Assembly: GCF_014212175.1 (NCBI RefSeq)
Contig: NZ_JACJVR010000079.1
Span: 1 to 64,000, forward strand
From: Cohnella xylanilytica
Lineage (GTDB): Bacteria; Bacillota; Bacilli; Paenibacillales; Paenibacillaceae
DNA length: 64,000 nucleotides
Direction: 5' to 3'
The notes beneath the pieces were generated by a model, which was given only the letters and a program-made list of their open reading frames with translations, was not told where the DNA came from and did no database searches. Made by a program: the position numbers and the translations under genes. Below are positions 25,048 to 34,000 of this stretch, in pieces. How positions within the stretch are numbered: the stretch's first letter is position 1; every line of letters starts with the position of its first letter.

Positions 25048-28000
25048 TTAACCCGCTTCGTCCATTCCATGCCTCGGAAGACCTCCCGCGTCTCCCGCGA
25101 AGGCGACCCGGCCCGTCTCCAGCTTGACGATCCGGTCGGCCAGGCCGAAGTAGCGGTCGTCGTGCGTGATGGCGATGACGCACTTGCCCCGCTCCTTCAG
25201 CTCCGGGAGCAGCGAATCGTAGAAGAAGCGCCGGAATTCGGGGTCCTGGTCCGCGGCCCATTCGTCGAACAGATAGACGGGCCGGTCCTCCAGGTAGCTG
25301 ATCAGGAGCGCCAGCCGCTTGCGCTGGCCGGTGGACAGCGCGAGCGTGCTCAGGGAGCCGTCCCGGATGCGCACCTTGTCGGCCAGATGCAGGAGGAACA
25401 TGTACTTGTCGATCTCCTCGTCCCGGCCGTCCGTCTCGATGCCGTACAGCTTCTCGAACAGATGGTAATCGCTGAACACGGCGGAGAAGTGCCGCCCCAG
25501 CCGCTCCGGCGTCTGCGGGACGCCGTTCACCCGCACCTCGCCCTCCTCCGGAGCGTACAGCCCCGTCGCCAGGCGGGCGAGCGTCGACTTGCCGCTGCCG
25601 TTGCCGCCGGTGATGAAGGTGATCTCCCCCGCCCGGAACGAGAGGTCGATCGGGCCGACCGCGAACGATTCGCCGGCCTCGACGGCCTCGCCGGTCCGGT
25701 GCCGGTAGACGACGCCGCGCAGCTCGAGGGTCCGGAAGGGCTCCCCGGGGCCGGCCTCCTCCCCGCCGTCGCCCTCTCCCCGCACGGAGTCCAGCTCCTC
25801 GGCCAGCGCGTCGATCCGCTTCCAGCTGATCCGCACGCGGATCAGGTTCGGAATCGTGCCGAGAATGCCGTGGATCGGCCCCGTCATGTAGAGCAGGACG
25901 AAGACGTACGTGCGGATCGAAGCTTCCTTCATCGCCGGGAACAGCACCGGGAACAGGAACGCGATGACGCCGACGACGAGCGAGAACATCAGCTCGCCGA
26001 TGACGTTGACGTTGGCGAACTTCATGTCTCCCTTGATCCGCTTGTCGCGGTACGCGAGCGAGCTTAAGAACATATCCTCGCGGAACGCCTCGCGCTTGCG
26101 GCCGCTCAGGCTCAGCTCCTTGAAGCCGGACGTCATGTGGTGGATGAAGGCGAAGAAGACGTTCTGGATGTCGCGCGTCTGCTCCCACAGCCGGTTCGCC
26201 TGCCGGCCGAACAGGAAGTGAAGCCCGGCCGCCGCGACGATGACGAACATCGAGACGAGCAACCCGTAGACGCTGATCGTGCCCATGTAGACGAAGCAGC
26301 AGACGAGCGTGACGAGGCTGGTCGCGCCGGTGATGACGATGTTCGAGAAGTCGCTGATCGTCTCCGTGTCGTTGTTGAGGGCCGTCTGGATTTTCCCTTG
26401 CTCGATCTGCTCCACCCGGCGGTAGGAAGCGTTCAGGATGCGCCTCGTCAGCTCGGTCCGCTTCTGGTACACCATGTCGTTGGCCATCCGGATGAGCCGG
26501 GTCCGCACGAGCTTCTGGCCGACGACGTAGACGGCGATGCCCGCGAGCAGGTAGAGCAGCAGGCCGCTCGGGAAGTCGGCGTCGTCGCCGCGGTTCAGCG
26601 CTTCGTTGACGACGAAGATGATGAGCGCGTTGCCGAAGCCGCTGGCGAGGCTGAGAACGATCAGGGAGAAGAGCGATCTCTCCGCCGGCTTGGGCGCAAG
26701 CTGCGTCAGGGCGAAGTAGAGGCCGAACAGAAGCGCGGCCGCGAAGACGGCCAGCGCGGCGGCGGGCAGCGTCGCCGGCGTCCAGACGAGCAGGAAGCGC
26801 CAGTTCAGCCCGTAATACAGCACGTCGGGAATCCGGTACAGGCAGTAGCCGAAGCCGCCCAGCACCGCGGCGAGCGCGGCGAAGGCGGCCGCCGCCCGTC
26901 CGGGTCTTCCCGCGAACCTCCGCTCGCCCCGCGCGAGTTGGACGACGGCCGTCCCGAGGAGCCACAAGGTCAGAAGCAGGACGGGAGCCGCCACGATCAG
27001 GACGGCCGAAGCGGCGCTGTCCATGCTCTTGTACATATCCTTGGCCGGGTCCGGCAGCTCCTTGCCCAGAATCAGGTTCAGGACGCCTTGTCCGATCGCC
27101 TGGACGTAGGCGCTGTTCAGGTTCGCCAGCACCGCGACCCCGATCCCTTCGCTCGGCCGGAACACGAAGTAGGAGGAGAAGTTCGGGTTGTTGCCCCCGT
27201 GGGACCATTCGCCCTCGCCGCTCTGGTAGACCGACCATCCGGCGGCGTAGGAGGAGCCGTCCGGGCTCGGCTTCACGGTCCGGTCCGGCTCGTGGGACTT
27301 CCCGATCAGCGCCGGATCGAGCCCGGCCCCAGACACTGTCTCGGACCCTGACCCTGACCCCGACACTGCCTCGGAGCCTGACCCGGCACCTTCCCCATCC
27401 CCTGCTTCAGCCCCGGACCCTGACCCTGCCCCGTCCCCTTCTCCGGCCCCCGGCGAGACGCCGAGCTGGAGCTTCAGCCACCTGGCCATGTCCGCGGCGT
27501 TCGAGATCACGTAGCCGGCCGGCACGTTGCCCCGGTAGGCGGGAGCGTCGTAAGCCCGGGCCCCCAGCAGGCCGAGCTTGTAGCCTTGCGCCTTATCCGC
27601 TCCGGCGGGAGCCTCGTACAGGTACGTGTCCGCCAGTCCGAGAGGGGCCAGAACCCGCTCGCGGACGTAGCTCTCGTACGATTGTCCCGAGACCGTCTGA
27701 ACGACGAGCCCGAGCACGTCGTAGTTGATCGTCGCGTACAGATACTTCTCGCCCGGAGCGAAGTCCAGCTCCGTGCCGGACAGCCCGCGGACGGTCCGCT
27801 CCAGCGCGCCCTCGTCCCGCGCGGCCGGAATGTCGCCGATCGTCCGGAACGGAATGCCGCTCGTATGATGCAGAAGCTGGCTCAGCGTCACGTCCGCCTC
27901 TTCGCCTTTGTAGCGGAAGCTCAGCCAGGGCAAATACCGGCTCGCGGGAACGTTCAGGTCGAGCCGCCCTTCCGCTTCGAGCCGCAGGACGGCCAGCGCC

Positions 28001-28311
28001 GTGAACGCCTTGCTGGTCGAGCCCAGCTCGAACAGCGTCCGGTCGGTGACGCGGCGCTTCTCCGCCCGGTCGGCCCACCCGTAGCCCCGGCTGACGACGG
28101 TGTCCCCGCCTTCCACGACCGCGATCGCGAGGCCGGGGATGTTCCCTTTGTCCATCTGATCGCGGACGTAGGAATCGATCTCCTCCAGCCGGTCCGCGAC
28201 CGGCGCGCGGGAAGCCCCGGCGGCGGAGAGCGCGGACGCCGGCAGCAGCAGGGCGACGGCGGCCGCCATAGCGAGCAGCAGCGGACGCCTCCATCTCGCC
28301 GCCCGCCTCAT
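25048..28311 (-). CDS. S12 serine peptidase fused to SyrD-type ABC exporter (ZmaM/XcnG-like)
   Basis: A 1087-residue fusion. Signal/anchor helix at residues 9-30; a penicillin-binding-like S12 peptidase domain (about 35-410) with Ser98-x-x-Lys101 (GSTSKAF), Tyr192 in LYATINY and HGG in WSHGGNN; three membrane helices (about 435-560); then an ABC membrane domain with six helices and an ATPase with GGNGSGKSTL, LSTGQRKRLALL and YLFDEWAADQDP. This is the architecture of ZmaM and XcnG, relatives of ClbP, which export acyl-D-Asn precursors and cut off the acyl-D-Asn cap outside the membrane. The C-A-T-E module with an Asn code in the same operon supports that role. The start overlaps the glycosyltransferase stop (ATGA). 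A Gly/Ser/Glu-rich insert interrupts the peptidase domain near 283-328. Confidence 0.93.
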   Translation of the reverse strand: MRRAARWRRPLLLAMAAAVALLLPASALSAAGASRAPVADRLEEIDSYVRDQMDKGNIPGLAIAVVEGGDTVVSRGYGWADRAEKRRVTDRTLFELGSTSKAFTALAVLRLEAEGRLDLNVPASRYLPWLSFRYKGEEADVTLSQLLHHTSGIPFRTIGDIPAARDEGALERTVRGLSGTELDFAPGEKYLYATINYDVLGLVVQTVSGQSYESYVRERVLAPLGLADTYLYEAPAGADKAQGYKLGLLGARAYDAPAYRGNVPAGYVISNAADMARWLKLQLGVSPGAGEGDGAGSGSGAEAGDGEGAGSGSEAVSGSGSGSETVSGAGLDPALIGKSHEPDRTVKPSPDGSSYAAGWSVYQSGEGEWSHGGNNPNFSSYFVFRPSEGIGVAVLANLNSAYVQAIGQGVLNLILGKELPDPAKDMYKSMDSAASAVLIVAAPVLLLTLWLLGTAVVQLARGERRFAGRPGRAAAAFAALAAVLGGFGYCLYRIPDVLYYGLNWRFLLVWTPATLPAAALAVFAAALLFGLYFALTQLAPKPAERSLFSLIVLSLASGFGNALIIFVVNEALNRGDDADFPSGLLLYLLAGIAVYVVGQKLVRTRLIRMANDMVYQKRTELTRRILNASYRRVEQIEQGKIQTALNNDTETISDFSNIVITGATSLVTLVCCFVYMGTISVYGLLVSMFVIVAAAGLHFLFGRQANRLWEQTRDIQNVFFAFIHHMTSGFKELSLSGRKREAFREDMFLSSLAYRDKRIKGDMKFANVNVIGELMFSLVVGVIAFLFPVLFPAMKEASIRTYVFVLLYMTGPIHGILGTIPNLIRVRISWKRIDALAEELDSVRGEGDGGEEAGPGEPFRTLELRGVVYRHRTGEAVEAGESFAVGPIDLSFRAGEITFITGGNGSGKSTLARLATGLYAPEEGEVRVNGVPQTPERLGRHFSAVFSDYHLFEKLYGIETDGRDEEIDKYMFLLHLADKVRIRDGSLSTLALSTGQRKRLALLISYLEDRPVYLFDEWAADQDPEFRRFFYDSLLPELKERGKCVIAITHDDRYFGLADRIVKLETGRVAFAGDAGGLPRHGMDEAG
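27328..27462 (-). repeat. Gly/Ser/Glu-rich low-complexity insert in the peptidase-exporter gene
   Basis: About 45 codons dominated by Gly, Ser, Ala, Glu and Asp, built from imperfect repeats of GACCCTGACCCTG-like sequence (plus strand). It lies between the peptidase core and its C-terminal HGG segment and stays in frame. It probably forms a flexible surface loop and is a candidate for length variation between strains. Confidence 0.7.
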
Positions 28312-29561
28312 CGGGCCAGCGCCTCGCCGCGCTCGGACGCGGCGTAGGCGATGATCGCTTCCGCCGCCCGCTCGTGCCCGCCCGCCGCCTCCAGCGTCCG
28401 CCGGATCCGCCCGCACGCCTCTCGGTAGGACGGGTCCGTCCGGACGGCCCGGACGGCGGCCGCCAGCTCTTCCGCGGTCGGCTCCGGCTCGCGCAGGTAG
28501 ATGCCGGCGCCGGCCCGCTCGACCGCGATCGCGCCCATGAACTGGTCGAAGCTGCGCGGCACGACGACCGTCGGCACCTCCAGGCAGAGGCTCTCGTGGA
28601 TGCTGTTCGCCCCGCCATGGGTGACGAACGCGGACGCCCGCTTCAGCACTTCCGCCTGCGGCACGTACGGCAGCACGATCGCGCCGTCCGGGAGCGGCCC
28701 CAGCCGTTCGGGTCCGACGCTGCCGCCGACGGACAGGACGAGCTGCGCGTCGCCTTCCGCGAACGCCCGCAGGCAGGCGGCGTAAAACTCCGGCGCGTCG
28801 TTGAAAATCGTGCCGAGCGCGATATACACGAGCGGCCTCCCGTCGAGGCGCTCGAAGGGAAATTCGCTTTTCTCCGTCCTCGGTCCGATCTCGTATCCCG
28901 CGAACAGGTAGCTGTCGTCGAACGCCTCCGCGTAGAGCTGGAACTCCCTGGACGTCGGCACGACGTTCAGCTTCTCCTTCCCACAGAAGATGTCGTTGAT
29001 GACGCTGTCCGTCCGCACTCCGTACTTCAGGTACAGAATTTTGGACAGCTTCGCCGTCAGCTTGCGGAACACGTCGGTCTGCCCCTTGTTCTTGACGTAG
29101 AGCGGATCGTCGCCGGCGCGCAGCACGTTCTCCATGAAGAAGGCCGGATCGAGGTCCGCCATCTCGTCGATGAAGGCGAAGTTCGCGAACAAGGAGACGG
29201 CCGGCACGCCGAGACGCCGCGCGGCTTCCTTGCCCCAGTGGCAGAACGCGTCGTGCACGATATAGTCGGTTCCCCAGGCCCGCAGATCATCCAGGACGGC
29301 TTCCGTGACGGTCAGGCTTCGCCCCAGGATGAAGTCGGCGGTGACGAGGAACGTCTCGATCCCTCCCCCGTCGTGCGTGCCGAAGCCGAGCGGCTCCTTG
29401 TAAGCGGCGAACGAGGCTCCCGCGGCTTCGATCCGTTCCCGGAACGCCTCTCCCGAATAGTAGAGAACCTCTTCGCCCTTCTCGGCCAGCTTGCGCACCA
29501 ACCCGAGCGTCGGGTTGACGTGCCCGTGCATATCGACGCTGAAAAACGCGACCCTCGACAT
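28308..29561 (-). CDS. MGT/YjiC-type glycosyltransferase
   Basis: A 417-residue GT-B enzyme of the macrolide glycosyltransferase family (GT1): N-terminal FFSVDMHGHVNPTLGL with the catalytic histidine, and the C-terminal nucleotide-sugar motif FVTHGGANSIHESL followed by PRSFDQF. Members glycosylate hydroxyl groups of polyketides and other aglycones, either for tailoring or for self-protection. The ATG has a TAGGAGGG site, and the gene overlaps the peptidase-exporter start by four bases. No sugar-biosynthesis genes are in the window, so a common donor such as UDP-glucose is likely (inference). Confidence 0.92.
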   Translation of the reverse strand: MSRVAFFSVDMHGHVNPTLGLVRKLAEKGEEVLYYSGEAFRERIEAAGASFAAYKEPLGFGTHDGGGIETFLVTADFILGRSLTVTEAVLDDLRAWGTDYIVHDAFCHWGKEAARRLGVPAVSLFANFAFIDEMADLDPAFFMENVLRAGDDPLYVKNKGQTDVFRKLTAKLSKILYLKYGVRTDSVINDIFCGKEKLNVVPTSREFQLYAEAFDDSYLFAGYEIGPRTEKSEFPFERLDGRPLVYIALGTIFNDAPEFYAACLRAFAEGDAQLVLSVGGSVGPERLGPLPDGAIVLPYVPQAEVLKRASAFVTHGGANSIHESLCLEVPTVVVPRSFDQFMGAIAVERAGAGIYLREPEPTAEELAAAVRAVRTDPSYREACGRIRRTLEAAGGHERAAEAIIAYAASERGEALAR

Positions 29562-29571
29562 AATCGCCCTC

Positions 29572-31041
29572 CTACCGTTCCGGCTTATTCTGAATGTAGC
29601 GGTCGTTCTTGCGGACGTTCGCCGAGTTCGGCGCGTCTCGCCCCCACGAGCCCGCGCAGACGATCTGATGCGAAGGCTCCAGGCGCAGCAGGTCGCGAAC
29701 CTCCTGGTCGTAATAGCCGCCGATGATCGAGAAGCCGAGTCCCATCTCTTGCGACTTCAGATAGATGAGCTGGCCCATGATGCCTCCGTCGATGGAGCTC
29801 TGCTGGTAGAGCGAGAACTGCTCCTCCGGAATGCGCGAAGCGTCGATGGTGAAAACGAACAGGACCGAGCAGTCGCGAATGAACGCCTGCCCCAGGCAGA
29901 GCCCCGCCGACGTCTCGCGGTAGTCGCCTTCCGCCAGGCAGCCGAGCTCTCCGTCGGCGAAGCGGTACAGGCCCGGGCGCAGTCCTTCCACCCCGTGGAC
30001 GATCAGGTGGAACGAGGAATGCAGCCCGAGGCGCGAGATGAAGTCGATCATCGCGAGCAGCTCTTCGGTTCTCAGCTCGCAGCGGGAATAGGCCGAGCTC
30101 GACCGGCGGCCGATGATGAGCTCCAGCAGGCGGCCGTAATCCGTCCATTCGGCGGGAAGGGTCAGCCGGGTCAGCCATGCCTCCGAGGGCTCCCGGATCG
30201 AGCGGTTCACCTTCCTCTGGAACTCCACGATCGGCTCCCAGTCGAACAGATGGATGTCCGGGTCGCCCGAAGGCTCGCAATGCCCGGACGGCGGCGGCGC
30301 CCCGCTCGGCTCCTCGGCGGGGAAGCCGGCCGCGCCTTGCGGCGGAGGGACGCGGACCGCGATCATCGCGACCGGCACCTCGTATTCCTCCGGCCTCAGC
30401 AGGCTTCCGAGCTCCTCCGGGCGAAGGCAGGTGTAGGCGGAGAACGGGAAGCCCATCGCCCGCAGCACGAGCTGGAAGTTCGCCGCCACGTGGCCGGCGT
30501 CCATCAGGCTGAAGCGGTATCCCTTGTGCGAATATTTCCAGCACGTCCGCCAGGGGACGACGGACAGGACGAAGACGAGGTCCGCGTCCTTGTCGGCCTC
30601 CCGAAGCGTCGGGCCGAGCCGCTCCGCGGCTTGCCGGTCCCCGAGGCGGTAGAGCGTGGTCTGCAGCGCGCTGTAGGAGTAGATTCCCGGCTCCACGCCG
30701 CCGAGCCGCCGGACGACGACGTACACCTCGACCGGGTAGCAGCCTCCCGCCGAAGGGAACGACCAGAGCAGCTCCGACTGGTGGCCGTGGAATTTGACGG
30801 AGGTGACGCCGAACGACGGGAGAAGGATTCGCTCCAGCAGCTCCGTCCCCGGCAGCGAGGCGAAGGAGCCGCCGGCCCCCTCCTTGTAGATCGAAGTCTT
30901 GAGCCTGACGTGGGGGCCGTGGTATCTCTTGAACCGCTCGGGCCGCGGGCTGAGCTCGAACCGGTTGCCCGCGTATTCCCGGCCTCTGTAATACTGGAAA
31001 ATGGACAGATGATCCGCCACGGTCGTCATTGGATTCGTCAT
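29572..31041 (-). CDS. Double-domain SagB/ThcOx-type nitroreductase-fold oxidoreductase
   Basis: A 489-residue protein with two successive nitroreductase-like domains. The first has FPSAGGCYPVEVYVVVR and YRFSLMDAGHVAANFQL, hallmark SagB/ThcOx segments for FMN binding. The second (from about residue 300) has RRSSSAYSRCELR, SSIDGGIMGQLIYL and GLGFSIIGGYYD. ThcOx enzymes oxidise azolines to azoles. Here no cyclisation domain is encoded, so a different two-electron oxidation is more likely. It lies 48 bp after the first NRPS and 10 bp before the glycosyltransferase. The start at 31041 is close to GGGGAGAG; ATG 31029 is an alternative. Confidence 0.9.
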   Translation of the reverse strand: MTNPMTTVADHLSIFQYYRGREYAGNRFELSPRPERFKRYHGPHVRLKTSIYKEGAGGSFASLPGTELLERILLPSFGVTSVKFHGHQSELLWSFPSAGGCYPVEVYVVVRRLGGVEPGIYSYSALQTTLYRLGDRQAAERLGPTLREADKDADLVFVLSVVPWRTCWKYSHKGYRFSLMDAGHVAANFQLVLRAMGFPFSAYTCLRPEELGSLLRPEEYEVPVAMIAVRVPPPQGAAGFPAEEPSGAPPPSGHCEPSGDPDIHLFDWEPIVEFQRKVNRSIREPSEAWLTRLTLPAEWTDYGRLLELIIGRRSSSAYSRCELRTEELLAMIDFISRLGLHSSFHLIVHGVEGLRPGLYRFADGELGCLAEGDYRETSAGLCLGQAFIRDCSVLFVFTIDASRIPEEQFSLYQQSSIDGGIMGQLIYLKSQEMGLGFSIIGGYYDQEVRDLLRLEPSHQIVCAGSWGRDAPNSANVRKNDRYIQNKPER

Positions 31042-31090
31042 TCTCTCTCCCCGCGATCTCGTTATAGTGGCCTTGCGACCTTCCGGCCTG

Positions 31091-34000
31091 CTAGGAATAC
31101 AAGCTGTCCAGCGCTTCCTGGGACAACGCGATCGTCGGGAAGTCGGACGGGGCGAGAGCGGAGCCCCGCACGGAGTCGGCCTGGCGGAGCAGCTCCGTCA
31201 GCCGGGCCGCGAAGCTGCGGGCCAGAGCCGCCGCCGCTTCGGCCCCGTGCGACCGGCCGTCGGCGGCGACCGTCAGCCGAAGCCGCCCCCGGGCGACCAT
31301 CGCGACGACGTCGAGCGGGGCGGTCGGCGGGTTGCCGGCGCCGCTGTCCGGGCCCGAGGGCTCCTCCGCGAGGGAGAACAGCTCTCCCGCCCCGAGGGCG
31401 GAATCGAGCTCGCCGACGTAGTTGAAGCGGAGGCGCCGGCCCTCTCCGGGATCGTCCAGCGCGCGGACGAGGCGCGTCAGGAGGCCGAAGCCGAGCCCGC
31501 CCGAAGGAACGGCGCGAAGCGTCTCCTTGACGGCCCGGACGCGGGCCGGCCACGGCTCTTCGGCCGCCCGGGCCGGCAGCGGCAGGCGCACCGGGTACAG
31601 GCAGGTGAACCAGCCGACCGTCCTCGACACGTCCGCGGACGGATCGGACGGCTCCCGGCCGTGCCCCTCGAGCTCGATGGCGAGACTTCCCGCCGCTCCG
31701 AGCGAGTCTTGGGCGGCGGCCGCGAGCGCCGCGACGAGCAGCTCCTCGACGTCGGTCCCGTAGGCGGCGGGGGCCTTCCGGAGCAGCCGCTCCGTCAACT
31801 CCGCGGACAAGGATTCCGTCGCCGGCGGCGCGATCCCGTCCCCGCCGGCCGGCTCGGCGGCGCCTCCGTCTCCGACGGCCTCGCGCCAGTAATCGAGCTC
31901 CCGTCCGGCGTCCTCCGCCCGGCTCCTCAAATGCTCCGCCCAGCGCTTGTACGACGCCGTCTTCGGCGGCAGCGGGAGCGGCTCCGGGCGCGAGAGGTTC
32001 CGCCACAGCCGCGCGAAGTCCTCCAGCAGAATCGACCAGGACACCGCGTCCACCGCCAGATGGTGGGCGGTCAGCAGCAGGCGCCGTCCGTTCCGGCCGA
32101 GGTCGAACAGGCGCGCCTTGAGCAGGGCGTCCCGGCCCGGCCGGAAGCTCGCCTTCAAGCGGGCTCCGAGCTCGCTCATCCGCAGTTGCTGCTCCTCCCC
32201 GTCCAGACCGGACAGGTCGAACGATTCGGCGTCCTCGATCTCGGGCTCGGCGTTATAGACCAATCGGCCGCCGGTCTCGGGATCGAAGCTCAGCCTCAGG
32301 GAATCGTGGTGCGCGACGAGGCCGCGGACGATCTTCGTCAGCTCCTCCGCCGCCAGCGGCTTGTGCAGCCGGAGCAGCACCGATTGGTTGTAGTGGTGCC
32401 GGTCCGCGAAGGGCCTCGTCGCGAACCAGTCGACGATCGGGGTGAGCCCCGCTTCTCCCTCGCACCGGTCGTCTTCGCCGTCCGGGACGAAGCCGCCGAG
32501 CCTCTCCATCCGGGCCGCCATGTCGGCGAACTTCGGATACGCCAGCACGTCGGCGACCCGGATCGCGTAGCCGCGGCTCCGCAGGCGCGAAGAGAGCTGG
32601 ATCGCCTTGATCGAATCGCCGCCGAGCTCGTGGAACCGGTCCGCCGGGGAGATCGCCTCCTCCTGCAGCACGCCGGACGCGACTTCGAGCAGCGCGGAGA
32701 TCTCCCTCGCGGCCGCGCCGCCCCAATTGTCCCGGGAATCCGCGGCAGCTTCGTCGCCGAAGGCTTCCCCGGCTCCGCGCGCGCTTCGGTCCGGAGGCTC
32801 CGGAAGCTTCGCCCGGTCGACCTTGCCGTTCGCATTCAACGGAATGGCGTCCAGCTCCAGCACGCAGGCCGGAACCATGTAGGAAGGCAGCCGTTCCGCC
32901 AAGTAATCGAGCAGTTCCTTGTCCCCTTCGGCAGCCTTCGAATCGCGAACCGCGTAAGCGCACAGAATCTTGCTTCCGTCCGGCGTCTCGCGGTCGACGA
33001 CGACCGCCTCCCGGACCGAAGGGTGGCCGGACAGCGCCCGCTCGATCTCGCCCGGCTCGATCCGGTGCCCGCGAATCTTCACCTGGCGGTCCGCCCGCCC
33101 GGCATACTCGAGCGCGCCCGACGCCAGCCGCCTCGCCAAGTCCCCCGTCCGGTACATCCGCTCGCCCGGCAGGAAGGGACAGGGCAGGAACCTCTCCGCC
33201 GTCAGCTCCGGCCGATTCCGGTACCCGCGAGCCACGCCGTCCCCCGTAATATACAGCTCCCCGAGAACTCCCTCGGGCACCGGGTTCCCGTCCGCGTCGA
33301 GCAGATAAATGCCGACGTTGTCCGCCGGCGCGCCGATCGGAACCGACGCCCGGACGTCCCGCTCCGGATCGTACCGGTGAATCATGCAGCCGACGACCGT
33401 CTCGGTCGGCCCGTATTCGTTGTAAATCTCGATTCGTCCGCCGAAGCTCTCGTGGATGCGCTTCGCCAGATCCGTTCGTAAATCTTCCCCCCCGACGATA
33501 AATCGTTTGACCGCGCTGCCGCGGTGGTCGTAGTCCTTCAACAAGCTCAGATGCGCCGGCGTCAGCTTGACGACGGTCGCCTTCTTCTCCCTCATGATCC
33601 GGTAGAGCACGTATTCCTCTTCGTCGTCCCGGTAGACGGCGACGCTGCCGCCCATGACGAGCGGCGTGAACACGGAGGTGACCGTCAGGTCGAAGGCGAG
33701 CGAAGAATAGAGCGGGAATACCTCGTCTTCGTCCTTCGCGTACATGCGCCGGGCCCACCAGACGTAATTGACGAGGCCCCGGTGCTCGATCATCGCTCCC
33801 TTGGGCAGGCCCGTCGAGCCCGAGGTGTAGATGACGTACGCGAGATCGTCCGGACCCGCTCCCTCGTCCGGCAGCCGCACCCTCTCCGCCGCCTTCGCGT
33901 ACAAGTGCGGATCGCCCAGGTCGAGGACCGGTCCCGCGAACCCGGTTCCCTCCGGCAGTGGGACGTTGGCGAGCAGCAGCCGGCAGCCCGCGTCCTCCAA

